Source of the DNA: Bartonella taylorii
GTDB taxonomy: Bacteria; Pseudomonadota; Alphaproteobacteria; Rhizobiales; Rhizobiaceae
DNA length: 64,000 bases
Direction of reading: 5' to 3'
Assembly (NCBI RefSeq): GCF_023920105.1
Contig: NZ_CP083693.1
Span: 699,001-763,000 of the forward strand
Part shown: positions 7,318 through 15,688 of the stretch, in pieces
Layout of the letters: every line of letters begins with the position of its first letter
How positions within the stretch are numbered: the stretch's first letter is position 1
Notes under the pieces: generated by a model
What the model was told of the DNA's origin: nothing
Databases searched by the model: none
What the model saw: only the letters and a program-made list of their open reading frames with translations
Made by a program: the position numbers and the translations under genes

Positions 7318-8394
7318 TTATTTCGCTCCAATCACGGCTTTAAACAGCATTTCTGGGCGTGTGCAGATGTAAAGCGGATAGCTATAAACTTCCGGTTTTA
7401 CCCATGCATTACGGTCGTGGTCGACGATCAGCATGGTGTAGAGAGGTTTTCCAACGGTGTTAGCAAAATCCAAGCTTTCACCAGGAGCAAAGGTTTTTTG
7501 GAATACACCAGGCGCATCAACAGGGAAGAATTGACATTCATCAGGCTTAATGCCTATGGCGCGCTTTGTTCCAGCCTTCGCACTCACATTATAGTTGTGG
7601 ATACTCCGGTAATTAATGAAAGTGACACCTGCAAAGTCAAAACTGCCAAAACTTCCAGAACCAATTGCGCTTGGTGTTGCAACACCTCCTGCGCTATTGA
7701 GTGTCTGTGCTAAGGCTGTGTTTAAATAGGTCTCACGAATTGTTTTATGGTTTTTCAACTTGGAAAAGAATTCATTTCCACAAAGCCCAATAATCCGCGA
7801 ACGATCAGAAAATGCTCCTTTTGAAGCCTCAATCATCCTCATAATGACTTGGTCAACATGGTCAGCAACATTGGTTGTTTCTGTATTTAGTTTAAAGTCA
7901 ATGGGCTTTGGTGGTGTGATTTCCCATTCTTTGTACCAATCGACAATCACGGAGCCATCAGCATCAAGGACAACGCCTTGAACAGCGCCAAGTTGCATAT
8001 TTTCCCATGTCAATTCGATTTCAGAAATCAGTTTCTTTTGTTTTCTGGCAATATATTTCATTGCCGTCTCTAACTGATCTTCTGTGCCAAATTCACGCCG
8101 GTTCTGGATTTCTTCTGATTTCACTGTATCACTTTTGGCAATACGTGTTGTTTTAAAAAACCGAAGATTACGCCCCTCTCTGTCGCCTTCTGCCAAAGGT
8201 GCCCCGCGTTCACTGGTTTGAATAAGCGAAAATGTATTATCACGCCGTTCAATACCAACCACTGTGGTACTGGTTTCAACTTCCTCAAAAAGATTAAGAG
8301 AGCTCACAAGACCAGGTTGAAACTCATAGTTTTCGATGGCTTTCATCATTGTGATGCTTGAGAAAGCATCATGTTTAAAAAAATTCATATCCAT
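7318..8394 (-). CDS. Major capsid protein E
   Basis: A 358-residue major capsid protein of the lambda gpE family (Phage_cap_E); the lambda protein has 341 residues. Typical stretches are VVGIERRDNTFSLIQTSERG near residue 45 and the region around residue 200 (FFSKLKNHKTIRETYLNT), which belongs to the HK97-fold core in this family. It follows the decoration protein gene (8407-8775) and precedes the FII-like gene, exactly the lambda D-E-F order. It would be the most abundant virion protein. Confidence 0.9.
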   Translation of the reverse strand: MDMNFFKHDAFSSITMMKAIENYEFQPGLVSSLNLFEEVETSTTVVGIERRDNTFSLIQTSERGAPLAEGDREGRNLRFFKTTRIAKSDTVKSEEIQNRREFGTEDQLETAMKYIARKQKKLISEIELTWENMQLGAVQGVVLDADGSVIVDWYKEWEITPPKPIDFKLNTETTNVADHVDQVIMRMIEASKGAFSDRSRIIGLCGNEFFSKLKNHKTIRETYLNTALAQTLNSAGGVATPSAIGSGSFGSFDFAGVTFINYRSIHNYNVSAKAGTKRAIGIKPDECQFFPVDAPGVFQKTFAPGESLDFANTVGKPLYTMLIVDHDRNAWVKPEVYSYPLYICTRPEMLFKAVIGAK

Positions 8395-8406
8395 GTGTGC
8401 ATTCTC

Positions 8407-8775
8407 CTATCGCAATAGAATGTTGTTATGGTCTTCTAAAGACTGAATGGCCGCATTCTTTTGCTCATCCGTGATGGCATCTGGCCATAGCAGTTCAGAA
8501 GCTTTTACAGCGCATAAGCGTGCTGTAATCACGGCGCGTTGATCGGCGCCTGTTGCGTCAACAGTGGCAAAAGAAATCCCTGCCGGTGTTTGGCTGCCAT
8601 CTGTTGCTGCTGGATTAAGGGGGACATAGTGTTCCGTTGCGGTTATCTTTCCCATGACAGTTCCCGCTTCAATGAATGCTCCTGATGCAAACACCACTTC
8701 TTCGTTTGACATATCGGGGTCGTAGGGTCCAAGATAAGCGCCATTGCGTACGTCGTCATAAATAATATTTGTCAT
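8407..8775 (-). CDS. Head decoration protein D
   Basis: A 122-residue head-stabilising protein of the lambda gpD family (110 residues in lambda), which trimerises on the expanded capsid. The N-terminus (MTNIIYDDVRNGAYLGPYDP) and the central AGTVMGKIT and TPAGISFATVDATGADQ segments match the family pattern. The ATG at 8775 has a GGAGGGC upstream and overlaps the stop of the acidic gene by four bases, so translation is likely coupled. Confidence 0.85.
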   Translation of the reverse strand: MTNIIYDDVRNGAYLGPYDPDMSNEEVVFASGAFIEAGTVMGKITATEHYVPLNPAATDGSQTPAGISFATVDATGADQRAVITARLCAVKASELLWPDAITDEQKNAAIQSLEDHNNILLR

Positions 8776-9218
8776 TTCACTGCCCTCCAAGCTGCTTCCC
8801 ATTTTGCGTGAATCTTTGCCTTGCTCGTCCCATCACTATGAGGGGTATAAGGCGAGAGTTTTAAAGACGCGCTTTGAGAGCTAGCAGCCGTCAACACACA
8901 CTGGCGTGCTTTTTCGAGACTCATACCGTTTTGAATAGCTTTTGCTGCGTCAAAAGAAACGCCTAAGTGCTTTGCTTGCTTTTCAAGGTTGGTCAGTGCT
9001 TTGGCACGCTTTCTTTCTTTTTCAAGCACGGCTTTCATATCTTCGCGCTTGTTTTCATTGTCCTCATTGTCTTCATCCTCATCTTCGTTTTCTTCCTCGT
9101 CGAAGTCTTCTGCGTTTTTGTCGATGTCACTATCGTTTTCGTCCTCTTCCTCGTCATTGATGATGTCGACGATCTTTTCGTCATCCTCTTCTTCAGAGCG
9201 GTATTGTGTACGTGCCAT
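8772..9218 (-). CDS. Acidic scaffold-like phage protein
   Basis: A 148-residue protein whose residues 8-60 are almost all Asp, Glu and Asn, followed by a helical, charged segment (ALTNLEKQAKHLGVSFDAAK). It lies between the head protease and the decoration protein, where lambda encodes the scaffold Nu3. A scaffolding or assembly-chaperone role is inferred from that position and composition. Its ATG has an AGGA ribosome site about nine bases upstream. The first 184 bases overlap the protease gene in another frame. Confidence 0.6.
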   Translation of the reverse strand: MARTQYRSEEEDDEKIVDIINDEEEDENDSDIDKNAEDFDEEENEDEDEDNEDNENKREDMKAVLEKERKRAKALTNLEKQAKHLGVSFDAAKAIQNGMSLEKARQCVLTAASSQSASLKLSPYTPHSDGTSKAKIHAKWEAAWRAVK

Positions 9219-10111
9219 GTGTTTTGTCCTTTTTCTGTTGATGTTGGGTTTTGTGATATGGAATCCGTTAAGGCTTCCAAAGCTTGCGCAAGGGTGCCTT
9301 GCGTATCTGCTAATCCAAGTTTGAGAGCTTGGCTGCCTATAAAAGTTTCTGCCTTCGTGTCACGAATTGCGTCAGCATTTAGCGGTCTGTTTTGCGCCAC
9401 CAAATCGACAAACATCTCGTAGAGTAGGGCGCAATCGGCTTGCATTTTTATCTGTGCTGTATCGGCCAAGGGTTCGTGAGGATTGCCATGAACTTTGTGA
9501 TCACCTTCAAAGACAAAGGTCCATTTATGTCCGTGTTTTTCATCCGCACGGGATTGGTCAAGATGGGCGCAAACGACACCAATCGAGCCCACAACACCCG
9601 TGCGTGCAACCCATATTTGAGAAGCCGCACAAGCAATGGCATAAGCTGCTGAACAGGCAAACTCATTGGCATGAGCCCAAATGGGTTTGTCGTATTTTTT
9701 TGAGAGTGTTTGAAGCTCTTCAACCAAATCAAACACACCGCCGGCTTCTCCACCACCACTGTCAATATCCAGTAAGACAGCGCGAACATCAGGTTGTGCA
9801 ATGGCTTCACGAAAAGAAGCCCTTAAACCTTCATAAGAGGTTAGCCCTGAGAGAGCTCCAAGCCATGCACCGCGGCGCACAAGCGTGCCATGAACCGGTA
9901 GGATAGCAACATTGTTTTGCACTACATAAGTTTCAGGGGGTCTGAAAGACGCTGTATCCCCTTGTCCAAACGCCCCGATAGGAAACTTTTCTCCCTCAAA
10001 AAGACGCGGCGCAAGAGCATTCAAAATGACATCAAGCTTTGTCGATGCAAGCATATGAGGAACACCAAAAAGCCGTGATACCAAAAACGGCATGTCGAGA
10101 TTATTCACCAT
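9035..10111 (-). CDS. S49-family head maturation protease (lambda C-like)
   Basis: Serine protease of the S49 (SppA-like) family that processes the procapsid, equivalent to lambda gpC. The core (about residues 70-270) includes LDIDSGGGEAGG, the nucleophile region EFACSAAYAIACAAS and TGVVGSIGVVCAHLDQS. Start choice: ATG at 10111 (MVNNLDMPFL) or 10117 are the best; both sit within the last codons of the portal gene, and a reading from 10177 would overlap it by 77 bases. The C-terminal 60 residues are an unusual Lys/Arg/Thr-rich tail that overlaps the acidic gene in another frame. Confidence 0.85.
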   Translation of the reverse strand: MVNNLDMPFLVSRLFGVPHMLASTKLDVILNALAPRLFEGEKFPIGAFGQGDTASFRPPETYVVQNNVAILPVHGTLVRRGAWLGALSGLTSYEGLRASFREAIAQPDVRAVLLDIDSGGGEAGGVFDLVEELQTLSKKYDKPIWAHANEFACSAAYAIACAASQIWVARTGVVGSIGVVCAHLDQSRADEKHGHKWTFVFEGDHKVHGNPHEPLADTAQIKMQADCALLYEMFVDLVAQNRPLNADAIRDTKAETFIGSQALKLGLADTQGTLAQALEALTDSISQNPTSTEKGQNTWHVHNTALKKRMTKRSSTSSMTRKRTKTIVTSTKTQKTSTRKKTKMRMKTMRTMKTSAKI

Positions 10112-11657
10112 TTGCATGTGCCTCGCTGCCTTGGTTACTTTCATAAGTGTCAGAAGGGTCTGAATCTGCGGTATCAATTACTTGATTGCTACCAGAGGGC
10201 GCTGCCATATCCGTGTCAAAAGATAAGCCGCGCGCACGAGCGTCTGTGTGCTCTTCTTGCAGTTCGGCATGAATGCTGTCGATATCAAAGCCGCGCTCGG
10301 CAAGTGCCATGCGTCGTGTTTTCAAGCCTGCACGGATTTCTTCTTTTTCCGCTGAGATATCCTTGTTTGGATCAATCATTTCAAGCGGGGGCGCAAAGCT
10401 TTCACATTGAAGCCATGGCAAGGAATTTTCTTCCCACCCTGGCAAATTGACGCATCCAGAAAGCACTGCCATTTCAACAAAACGCTCCCAAACAATGCGA
10501 TTGAACTGAAAAGCAATGATATGTTCGCGCCATTGTTTGACGTGCCGTCTAAACTGAATGATAGAGGTACGTACATTGGAAAAATTCCCCCGCGTAACGT
10601 CTCCAGTCACAACGGCATAAGGCATATTGAGAGCCGAGCAAATTTTTAAAATATTACGATATTGAAAGGCTTCATAAGAACCACCAACCTCAACAGGACT
10701 GGAAAATGTAATTTGTTTTTCGCCATCCACTATGTTGACCGATCCAGGGTAAATTTTATCCACGTCAGCTGCCTCTTCGGTCTTCTTTGGGGGCGTCGTT
10801 TGCTCACGATTTTCCTCTAATTTCGCATCATGAGATTCCTTCCCTGTAATAAACACCGCAAAAAGAGCTGCTGTCCTTTTTCGATCAAGCTCTGCATCAT
10901 CATAGGATTCGAGTTGAAAGATCTTTGTCATACAGCGCGTTATTTTGGGAGAACCGCGCAATTGTCCGGCAATACGGCGCTCTTTGATGTGAAGGACCAT
11001 TTCAGCAGGGACACGCACGCGCTCTTGGCTCTCAAATGCCATATTTGCAGGGACATCATCATAGGGGTGATGTTCCCAGAAATGATAAGCAACGCGCTTA
11101 CCACTGGCATTAAATTCAATTCCCATACGAATGTAATTGCCTTCAATCTCAGCAGGTCCATTGTAAGCCAAATCCAGCATTTCGGTTGGATAAATTTGCA
11201 ACTGAAGTGGCACACCAGAGCGCCCGTAGAGGTCGACATAGTGTAGTCTTACAAAGCATTCGCCGGTTAAAAAGACCTCTCGGGCAATCGTTGCTTGCAG
11301 ACCATAAAAATTGGCATCTTCATCATAGTCCGCTTCATCAACCCATTGCCACCATAAGTCTAAAAGCTTTTTCTTTTCTTCTTGAAAACCTTCAATACGA
11401 GGATAAGGTTTAATCCCATCACTTACAGCCGCAGAGACCCATTCTTCTGTTGCAGACCCATAAAGAGCTTCATTGTCATAAAGCCATCTTGAACGGGCAA
11501 CAATAGTATCACCGCATTCCTCAATGGCTTTATTGATATGTTTTTTTGCGGGGTCAAAACCACCCATGCGACGGCTTTTACTTGCCGCTTCAAAATGGGG
11601 ATTGTGTTGACGAGAAATTGTAAAAAAGCCCGTGAGTTTATTGATAAAGCCAGCCAT
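10101..11657 (-). CDS. Phage portal protein (lambda B-like)
   Basis: A 518-residue portal protein of the lambda family (PF05136; lambda gpB has 533). The dodecameric portal forms the DNA entry vertex. Diagnostic stretches are the N-terminal RSRWLYDNEALYGSATEEWV, the middle AEMVLHIKERRIAGQLRGSP and the YAVVTGDVTRGNFSNVRTS region, in which the conserved residues of lambda-type portals cluster. The C-terminal tail is polar and acidic. It follows the 82-residue W-like gene with a one-base overlap and precedes the head protease gene, the same order as in lambda. Confidence 0.92.
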   Translation of the reverse strand: MAGFINKLTGFFTISRQHNPHFEAASKSRRMGGFDPAKKHINKAIEECGDTIVARSRWLYDNEALYGSATEEWVSAAVSDGIKPYPRIEGFQEEKKKLLDLWWQWVDEADYDEDANFYGLQATIAREVFLTGECFVRLHYVDLYGRSGVPLQLQIYPTEMLDLAYNGPAEIEGNYIRMGIEFNASGKRVAYHFWEHHPYDDVPANMAFESQERVRVPAEMVLHIKERRIAGQLRGSPKITRCMTKIFQLESYDDAELDRKRTAALFAVFITGKESHDAKLEENREQTTPPKKTEEAADVDKIYPGSVNIVDGEKQITFSSPVEVGGSYEAFQYRNILKICSALNMPYAVVTGDVTRGNFSNVRTSIIQFRRHVKQWREHIIAFQFNRIVWERFVEMAVLSGCVNLPGWEENSLPWLQCESFAPPLEMIDPNKDISAEKEEIRAGLKTRRMALAERGFDIDSIHAELQEEHTDARARGLSFDTDMAAPSGSNQVIDTADSDPSDTYESNQGSEAHANGE

Positions 11658-11905
11658 TAATAGCCTCGTGATATATTAAAATAGAAAACGCGTGAACGCT
11701 TGCGTCCTTCAAGATCCGCTATTTGTGTGTTCAGCATCTCAAGCGCTCTGCGAAGTTCCTCAACAGAACGATTGCTTACTTGCTTATCGCCATGGCGCAC
11801 CGATTGCGCTCCCGAATAAAGAGCCTCTTCAATTTGCTCACGCCGCCTTTTTAAACTTTCAAGTCTCGAAAATTTGCTGTTAATTGGTTCTAAAGTTTCA
11901 TCCAC
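11657..11905 (-). CDS. Head-tail joining protein (gpW-like)
   Basis: An 82-residue, highly charged helical protein (LKRRREQIEEALYSGAQSVR, then VEELRRALEMLNTQIADLEG) between the terminase and portal genes. This size and position match lambda gpW (68 residues), which seals the packaged head and joins it to the tail. It lies four bases after the terminase gene and overlaps the portal start by one base. Confidence 0.75.
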   Translation of the reverse strand: MDETLEPINSKFSRLESLKRRREQIEEALYSGAQSVRHGDKQVSNRSVEELRRALEMLNTQIADLEGRKRSRVFYFNISRGY

Positions 11906-11908
11906 AAA

Positions 11909-13837
11909 TTACCTCCAATCCCCTTGCATATAAGGATTCATCATTGTTCTGAATTGCTTCTTTTGAGGCTGTGCTATCTGAGATCTTCTTGGAGCAGGAG
12001 AGGGGGCATGTCTTGGTGTTGGCTGCTCTAAAGAGCCCTCAATTTTAAGTTTTTCCAAACGCTCTTCTAAGATATCGACTTCTCGATTAAGGTTTATTCC
12101 TGCCGAAATCAGACCTTGTAAAGCAGCATAAGCATAAACCCTACAGTCCAAGGCTTCATTTCTTGCTTTTTCGCTTTTTTGCCATTCAATGCGCTTGAAG
12201 CCTTTAAAATATTTGATGACTTTTCTTTCAGCGGTCAGCTGGTCAAAATATTCTCGATCAAGGTTTTTGTGAAAGTGTGTTGCACCAGCCCCCGATGCTT
12301 CAGGACCGGATTTTTTAAACCGTGCCGTGATAATATCTTTTGCTGCGTCAACACCAACAATATAGAGATTAATCTGTCCTTTGTTGTTTCTGCTTGGGCG
12401 GCGTGGCCATACCGCACGCCATCCCGCTTGTCCCTTAATCCCCCAGATACGTCGTCCCTCACGCGGGCGCACGTAATTATAAACCGCTTGTGTGTGTCCA
12501 CCACCGGTATCAATACAAGCCGCCGTTATCCTAATACCATCTTTATAGCCTGGATGCGGCCAGCGTCTTGTAAGATATTCATCCAATTGGTCCCATACTT
12601 CAAAAGAAGAGGGGTCGCCAGGAATGATGTGATAATCGATATGCCAGCTTTCTTCACTGCGTCCCCATCCCACAACTTCCAGTTCTAAGCGGTCATTTTG
12701 CACATCAATACCCGCTGTCAACAACACGGCTTGTTCTGGTGCAAGGGGATAATCTTCACGTTTTGCATAGAGGCTATCAGGGTCAACAACTTCGCCGGTT
12801 CTATCCTCCCATGGCTCTCCAAGCACTGTGTTGATAAAAGGCTGCAAAAGTGCCGGATCATCCTTGGCATCTAAAAACTCTCTGGCGCATTCCCCCCAAG
12901 TAAGCCAAGGTGAATAGAGTGCCGAAATATGGTAAGAACGCAAATTCGGTCTGCTTGACTCACTGGTTGGTACCCAACATGCTCCTCTTTCTTCACACAT
13001 GAGATCTGTTTTTCTGTGCTCAGCATGTTCATGACCACAATGCGCACAAACAAAAACAGCTTTTTCAGGAGCACCTTTTGGCCACTTGATTTGTGACCAA
13101 ACAATGGGCTGTAGAACACCACACGCATCACAAGGGACATTGTAATATCGCTGGTCTCCTAGCACGAAATCTTTGGCGATACGGCTTGTGTCACGGTGTG
13201 TTGGCGTGGACAATTTAAAAATCTTTCTCTGCACAAAAGTTGAGGTCCGCTTTTCCGCTATCATCACCGGATCACCTTCGTTATCCACACTGAGAGGATA
13301 GGCATCCACCTCATCCAAAATCAGATAACGAATAGGCATGGAACGCAAACCGGCAGCACTGTTGGCTCCTGTAAGCATCAATGCACCACCATCAAACTCT
13401 TTCGAAAACATTGTATTGCCGCTGTCGCGTGCCCGCGCTGGGGCAATGCGTTCGCTTAAAGCAGGGCTTGCCATAATCATTGGATCAAGACGCGTCTTTG
13501 ATAATTTCTTCGCTGTCTCAACCGTTGGCATCACATAAAGGGCAGGTCCCGGACTGTAATGAATAGCATAACCGCAGAAGTTCAATCCTGCTTCAGACAT
13601 GCCGATCTGCGCCCCTTTCATGACAATTGTTGTTTCAATTGGCACGTAAGAGGAAAGGTTATCCATGATTTCGCGCAAATAAGGGGTACGCTTTGTTCTC
13701 CAAAGCCCAGGCTCAGCACTTGCTACAGTACTAAGGTATCGATTTTTATCCGCCCATTGCGAAACCGTGTACGGTGGGTCTGGTTGTCGTGCGTCATTGG
13801 CATTGGCGAAAAATTCTTCGACTGCATTGTCATCCAT
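11909..13837 (-). CDS. Terminase large subunit (lambda gpA family)
   Basis: A 642-residue terminase large subunit, the motor and nuclease for DNA packaging; lambda gpA has 641. The ATPase half contains a Walker-A-like MKGAQIGMSEAG (about residue 73) and a Walker B LILDEVDAYP. A zinc-knuckle type CDACG...CAHCG pair is near residues 236-260. The nuclease half starts near TAGIDVQNDRLELEVVGWG. The C-terminus is basic, Pro/Gln-rich and probably flexible. The ATG at 13837 overlaps the small-subunit gene by eight bases. Confidence 0.93.
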   Translation of the reverse strand: MDDNAVEEFFANANDARQPDPPYTVSQWADKNRYLSTVASAEPGLWRTKRTPYLREIMDNLSSYVPIETTIVMKGAQIGMSEAGLNFCGYAIHYSPGPALYVMPTVETAKKLSKTRLDPMIMASPALSERIAPARARDSGNTMFSKEFDGGALMLTGANSAAGLRSMPIRYLILDEVDAYPLSVDNEGDPVMIAEKRTSTFVQRKIFKLSTPTHRDTSRIAKDFVLGDQRYYNVPCDACGVLQPIVWSQIKWPKGAPEKAVFVCAHCGHEHAEHRKTDLMCEERGACWVPTSESSRPNLRSYHISALYSPWLTWGECAREFLDAKDDPALLQPFINTVLGEPWEDRTGEVVDPDSLYAKREDYPLAPEQAVLLTAGIDVQNDRLELEVVGWGRSEESWHIDYHIIPGDPSSFEVWDQLDEYLTRRWPHPGYKDGIRITAACIDTGGGHTQAVYNYVRPREGRRIWGIKGQAGWRAVWPRRPSRNNKGQINLYIVGVDAAKDIITARFKKSGPEASGAGATHFHKNLDREYFDQLTAERKVIKYFKGFKRIEWQKSEKARNEALDCRVYAYAALQGLISAGINLNREVDILEERLEKLKIEGSLEQPTPRHAPSPAPRRSQIAQPQKKQFRTMMNPYMQGDWR

Positions 13838-14411
13838 TATTCGTTTCTTGCAAGTGCTCTAACTCTGGAGAATGAGGGTCATGAAAAGGCACTGGAATAT
13901 TAACCGCCTCAAGCAAAGCTGTTCTCATGTAATAATCAATAGCACCAATAAGGCTGGCTGCATCACATCCAACTTGTGCAGCAATGCTCGCACCAAAACG
14001 ATGCGGAAAATTCAACATAGCATCACGGTGCGCTCTTCCAAACTCACGTGCCGCCTTTTTCATTTCTTCTCGATCAACAGTGGTTTCGCGCAATCGTTCA
14101 AGGGCAATCTTTTCGCTTTCAAGCGCAACTTGCATTCGCTCCAGTTTTATCTTGTATTCATTGGCTCCATCTGTGGAGGCTTGTTTGATCTTTGTCCGCA
14201 CCTTTCCATCAGGCGCTAAAAGTGAGGCAGGGCGTTTTGTTGGATTCTCATTCCAGATAGCTGTTGCAAGCGCTTCATTGACAGACCCATCTTCAAAAAG
14301 AGCCGCATCAAATTTACCTGTCTTTATCCGAGAAACAACCGCATTAGGTGAAACACGCATCTTCTTCGCAAACGCACGAACCGATAGACCCTTACGCGTT
14401 TTCTTATTCAT
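13830..14411 (-). CDS. Terminase small subunit-like DNA packaging protein
   Basis: A 193-residue protein with an N-terminal helix-turn-helix-like region (GLSVRAFAKKMRVSPNAVVS) and a long charged helical middle (residues 80-130). It is immediately upstream of, and overlaps, the terminase large subunit gene, the position of lambda Nu1. A role in recognising the packaging site is inferred from the N-terminal fold and gene order. It is the first gene of the leftward head operon. Confidence 0.72.
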   Translation of the reverse strand: MNKKTRKGLSVRAFAKKMRVSPNAVVSRIKTGKFDAALFEDGSVNEALATAIWNENPTKRPASLLAPDGKVRTKIKQASTDGANEYKIKLERMQVALESEKIALERLRETTVDREEMKKAAREFGRAHRDAMLNFPHRFGASIAAQVGCDAASLIGAIDYYMRTALLEAVNIPVPFHDPHSPELEHLQETNNG

Positions 14412-14445
14412 AGTTGCTCCATTTTGAATGGTATATACGAATTAT

Positions 14446-14489
14446 TGTACACTTTAATTATTGACAAGGTTTTATTTTTCGTGTACATA
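14446..14489 (+). promoter_or_regulatory. brnTA promoter with inverted-repeat operator
   Basis: TTGACA (14461-14466), 17 bases, TACATA (14484-14489), ahead of the brnT ATG at 14496. Flanking half sites TGTACAC (14446-14452) and GTGTACA (14481-14487) form an inverted repeat across the promoter, a likely binding site for the BrnA antitoxin. Confidence 0.6.
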
Positions 14490-14495
14490 AAATAT

Positions 14496-14762
14496 ATGAA
14501 GATAGTGTGGGATGAACCAAAAAGAGCTTTAAACATTGATAAACATAAGCTTGATTTTGCTGATGTTATTTACTTTGACTGGGAACATGCTCTTATTGAT
14601 GCAACACATTCAAACCGCATGAAAGCTATCGGGCATTTTGCTGATGGCACAACAGTTATTGTTTTTGCAAGGCTTGGCAATGAAGCGATATCCATTATCA
14701 GTTTTCGTCAAGCCAATAAGAAAGAAAGAGAGGTTTTCAATGACTATCAAAAAAACCTTTAA
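14496..14762 (+). CDS. brnT: BrnT-family toxin
   Basis: An 88-residue BrnT-type ribonuclease toxin. The N-terminal KIVWDEPKRALNIDKHKLDF and the C-terminal ISIISFRQANKKEREVF match the family, which has a RelE-like fold. The ATG at 14496 fits the promoter just upstream; a longer reading from 14424 would include the promoter and was rejected. The gene overlaps brnA by 23 bases, the usual toxin-first BrnTA layout. It was first described in Brucella, a close relative. The operon is cargo between the packaging genes and the second antirepressor cassette. Confidence 0.87.
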   Translation: MKIVWDEPKRALNIDKHKLDFADVIYFDWEHALIDATHSNRMKAIGHFADGTTVIVFARLGNEAISIISFRQANKKEREVFNDYQKNL

Positions 14763-15045
14763 AAAAGGATGTGGTTACACAAAAGAAGATTGGGACGCTG
14801 TGGATTCCCCACCACTAACAGATGAAGAGCTTGCACGTCTAAAGCCAGCTAAAGATGTTTTACCACCCTCCTTTTTTAAATATGTAACAGAAGAACGCCG
14901 TAAACGTGGGCGTCCACCAGTTGAATCTCCCAAACAAGCGGTTACTCTACGCCTTGACTCAAATGTTATTGCCTCTTTTAAAAAACAAGGAAAAGATTGG
15001 CGCACACGTATGAGTGAAGCTTTAAAAAAAGTAAGCGGTATCTAA
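14740..15045 (+). CDS. brnA: BrnA-family antitoxin
   Basis: A 101-residue antitoxin. The first two thirds are polar and probably unfolded without the toxin; the C-terminus has the ribbon-helix-helix DNA-binding segment (QAVTLRLDSNVIASFKKQG, then WRTRMSEALKK) typical of BrnA. An RGRPP motif precedes it. It should neutralise BrnT and repress the shared promoter. The start is the ATG at 14740 inside the end of brnT. The shared terminator with the next cassette begins five bases after its stop. Confidence 0.85.
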   Translation: MTIKKTFKKGCGYTKEDWDAVDSPPLTDEELARLKPAKDVLPPSFFKYVTEERRKRGRPPVESPKQAVTLRLDSNVIASFKKQGKDWRTRMSEALKKVSGI

Positions 15046-15049
15046 ACCA

Positions 15050-15688
15050 ACCACCTCCCCATTTTTGAAAACGGGAAGGGGAGTTGTGTTTTTGAGTTAA
15101 GCAACCTTTTTAATGGGGCTTTCCAAAGTAGGAGCATAGGCTCGCAACAAAGAATCCATGCTATGCGGTAGTTCTGAATCTCCAAAATCTGTTAGAACTG
15201 TTAAGATTTTAAGTATATTGGGCACCTCATCTTGAAGTTTTAAAATCAAAACCTTTTCTACCAGACTCATGATGTCAACCAAAGCAGTACATTCTTTGTC
15301 GTTAATATTTTCATCATTAGAAAACCGAAACAAAGCTATCCACAAATCGCATAAGAAGTTAGTATCTACCTTCATTGTACACCCCCGTGGATTTGTTCTC
15401 TCAAACAAGCTAATCCTTTTGGTGTGATTTTTGTTGAAGGGAGTATCTTTTCTGTTCCGTCCGGTCTTTGAATGGTGATAGCAGGGCAATCCATAAAGCC
15501 TTTCTTGATCTTCTCCTGATAAGGTAACAGCGGCGCCCCTGGAGCCCGTCGATACACCCAATCATGTTTACGCAAGTAATCTGTTAAGTCCTTTGGTCGT
15601 ACCTCTAACATCTTTGCTGCTTCAATTAAGCCAAACAAACCATCAGAGCGCTTTAAGCCATCCAAAGCTTTTGCTTTTGGTGCTAATT
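15050..15688. repeat. Long dispersed repeat, copy 2
   Basis: Nearly identical to 4210-4848. It includes the terminator-like hairpin between brnA and the antirepressor cassette, the 92-residue gene and the antirepressor 3' half. The sequence identity stops abruptly at 15689 within the linker of the antirepressor. Confidence 0.85.
15097..15375 (-). CDS. Antirepressor-linked small protein, copy 2
   Basis: A 92-residue protein identical in sequence to that encoded at 4257-4535. Its ATG overlaps the stop of the antirepressor gene by four bases. The function is unknown. Total identity with copy 1, although the antirepressor N-termini differ, shows recent exchange of this block between loci. Confidence 0.7.
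   Translation of the reverse strand: MKVDTNFLCDLWIALFRFSNDENINDKECTALVDIMSLVEKVLILKLQDEVPNILKILTVLTDFGDSELPHSMDSLLRAYAPTLESPIKKVA

Noticed and set aside
9200-9230. Programmed -1 frameshift between protease and acidic gene
   Set aside because: The A-rich stretch does not form a slippery heptamer in the protease frame, and the acidic gene has its own ATG and ribosome site.
8942-9422. Several plus-strand frames opposite the acidic gene and protease
   Set aside because: They mirror the low-complexity GAA/GAT codons on the minus strand and give Ser- or Phe/Leu-rich peptides without start signals.
9367-9906. Plus-strand frame of 179 codons
   Set aside because: Antisense to the S49 protease gene core, His/Arg-rich composition, no ribosome site.
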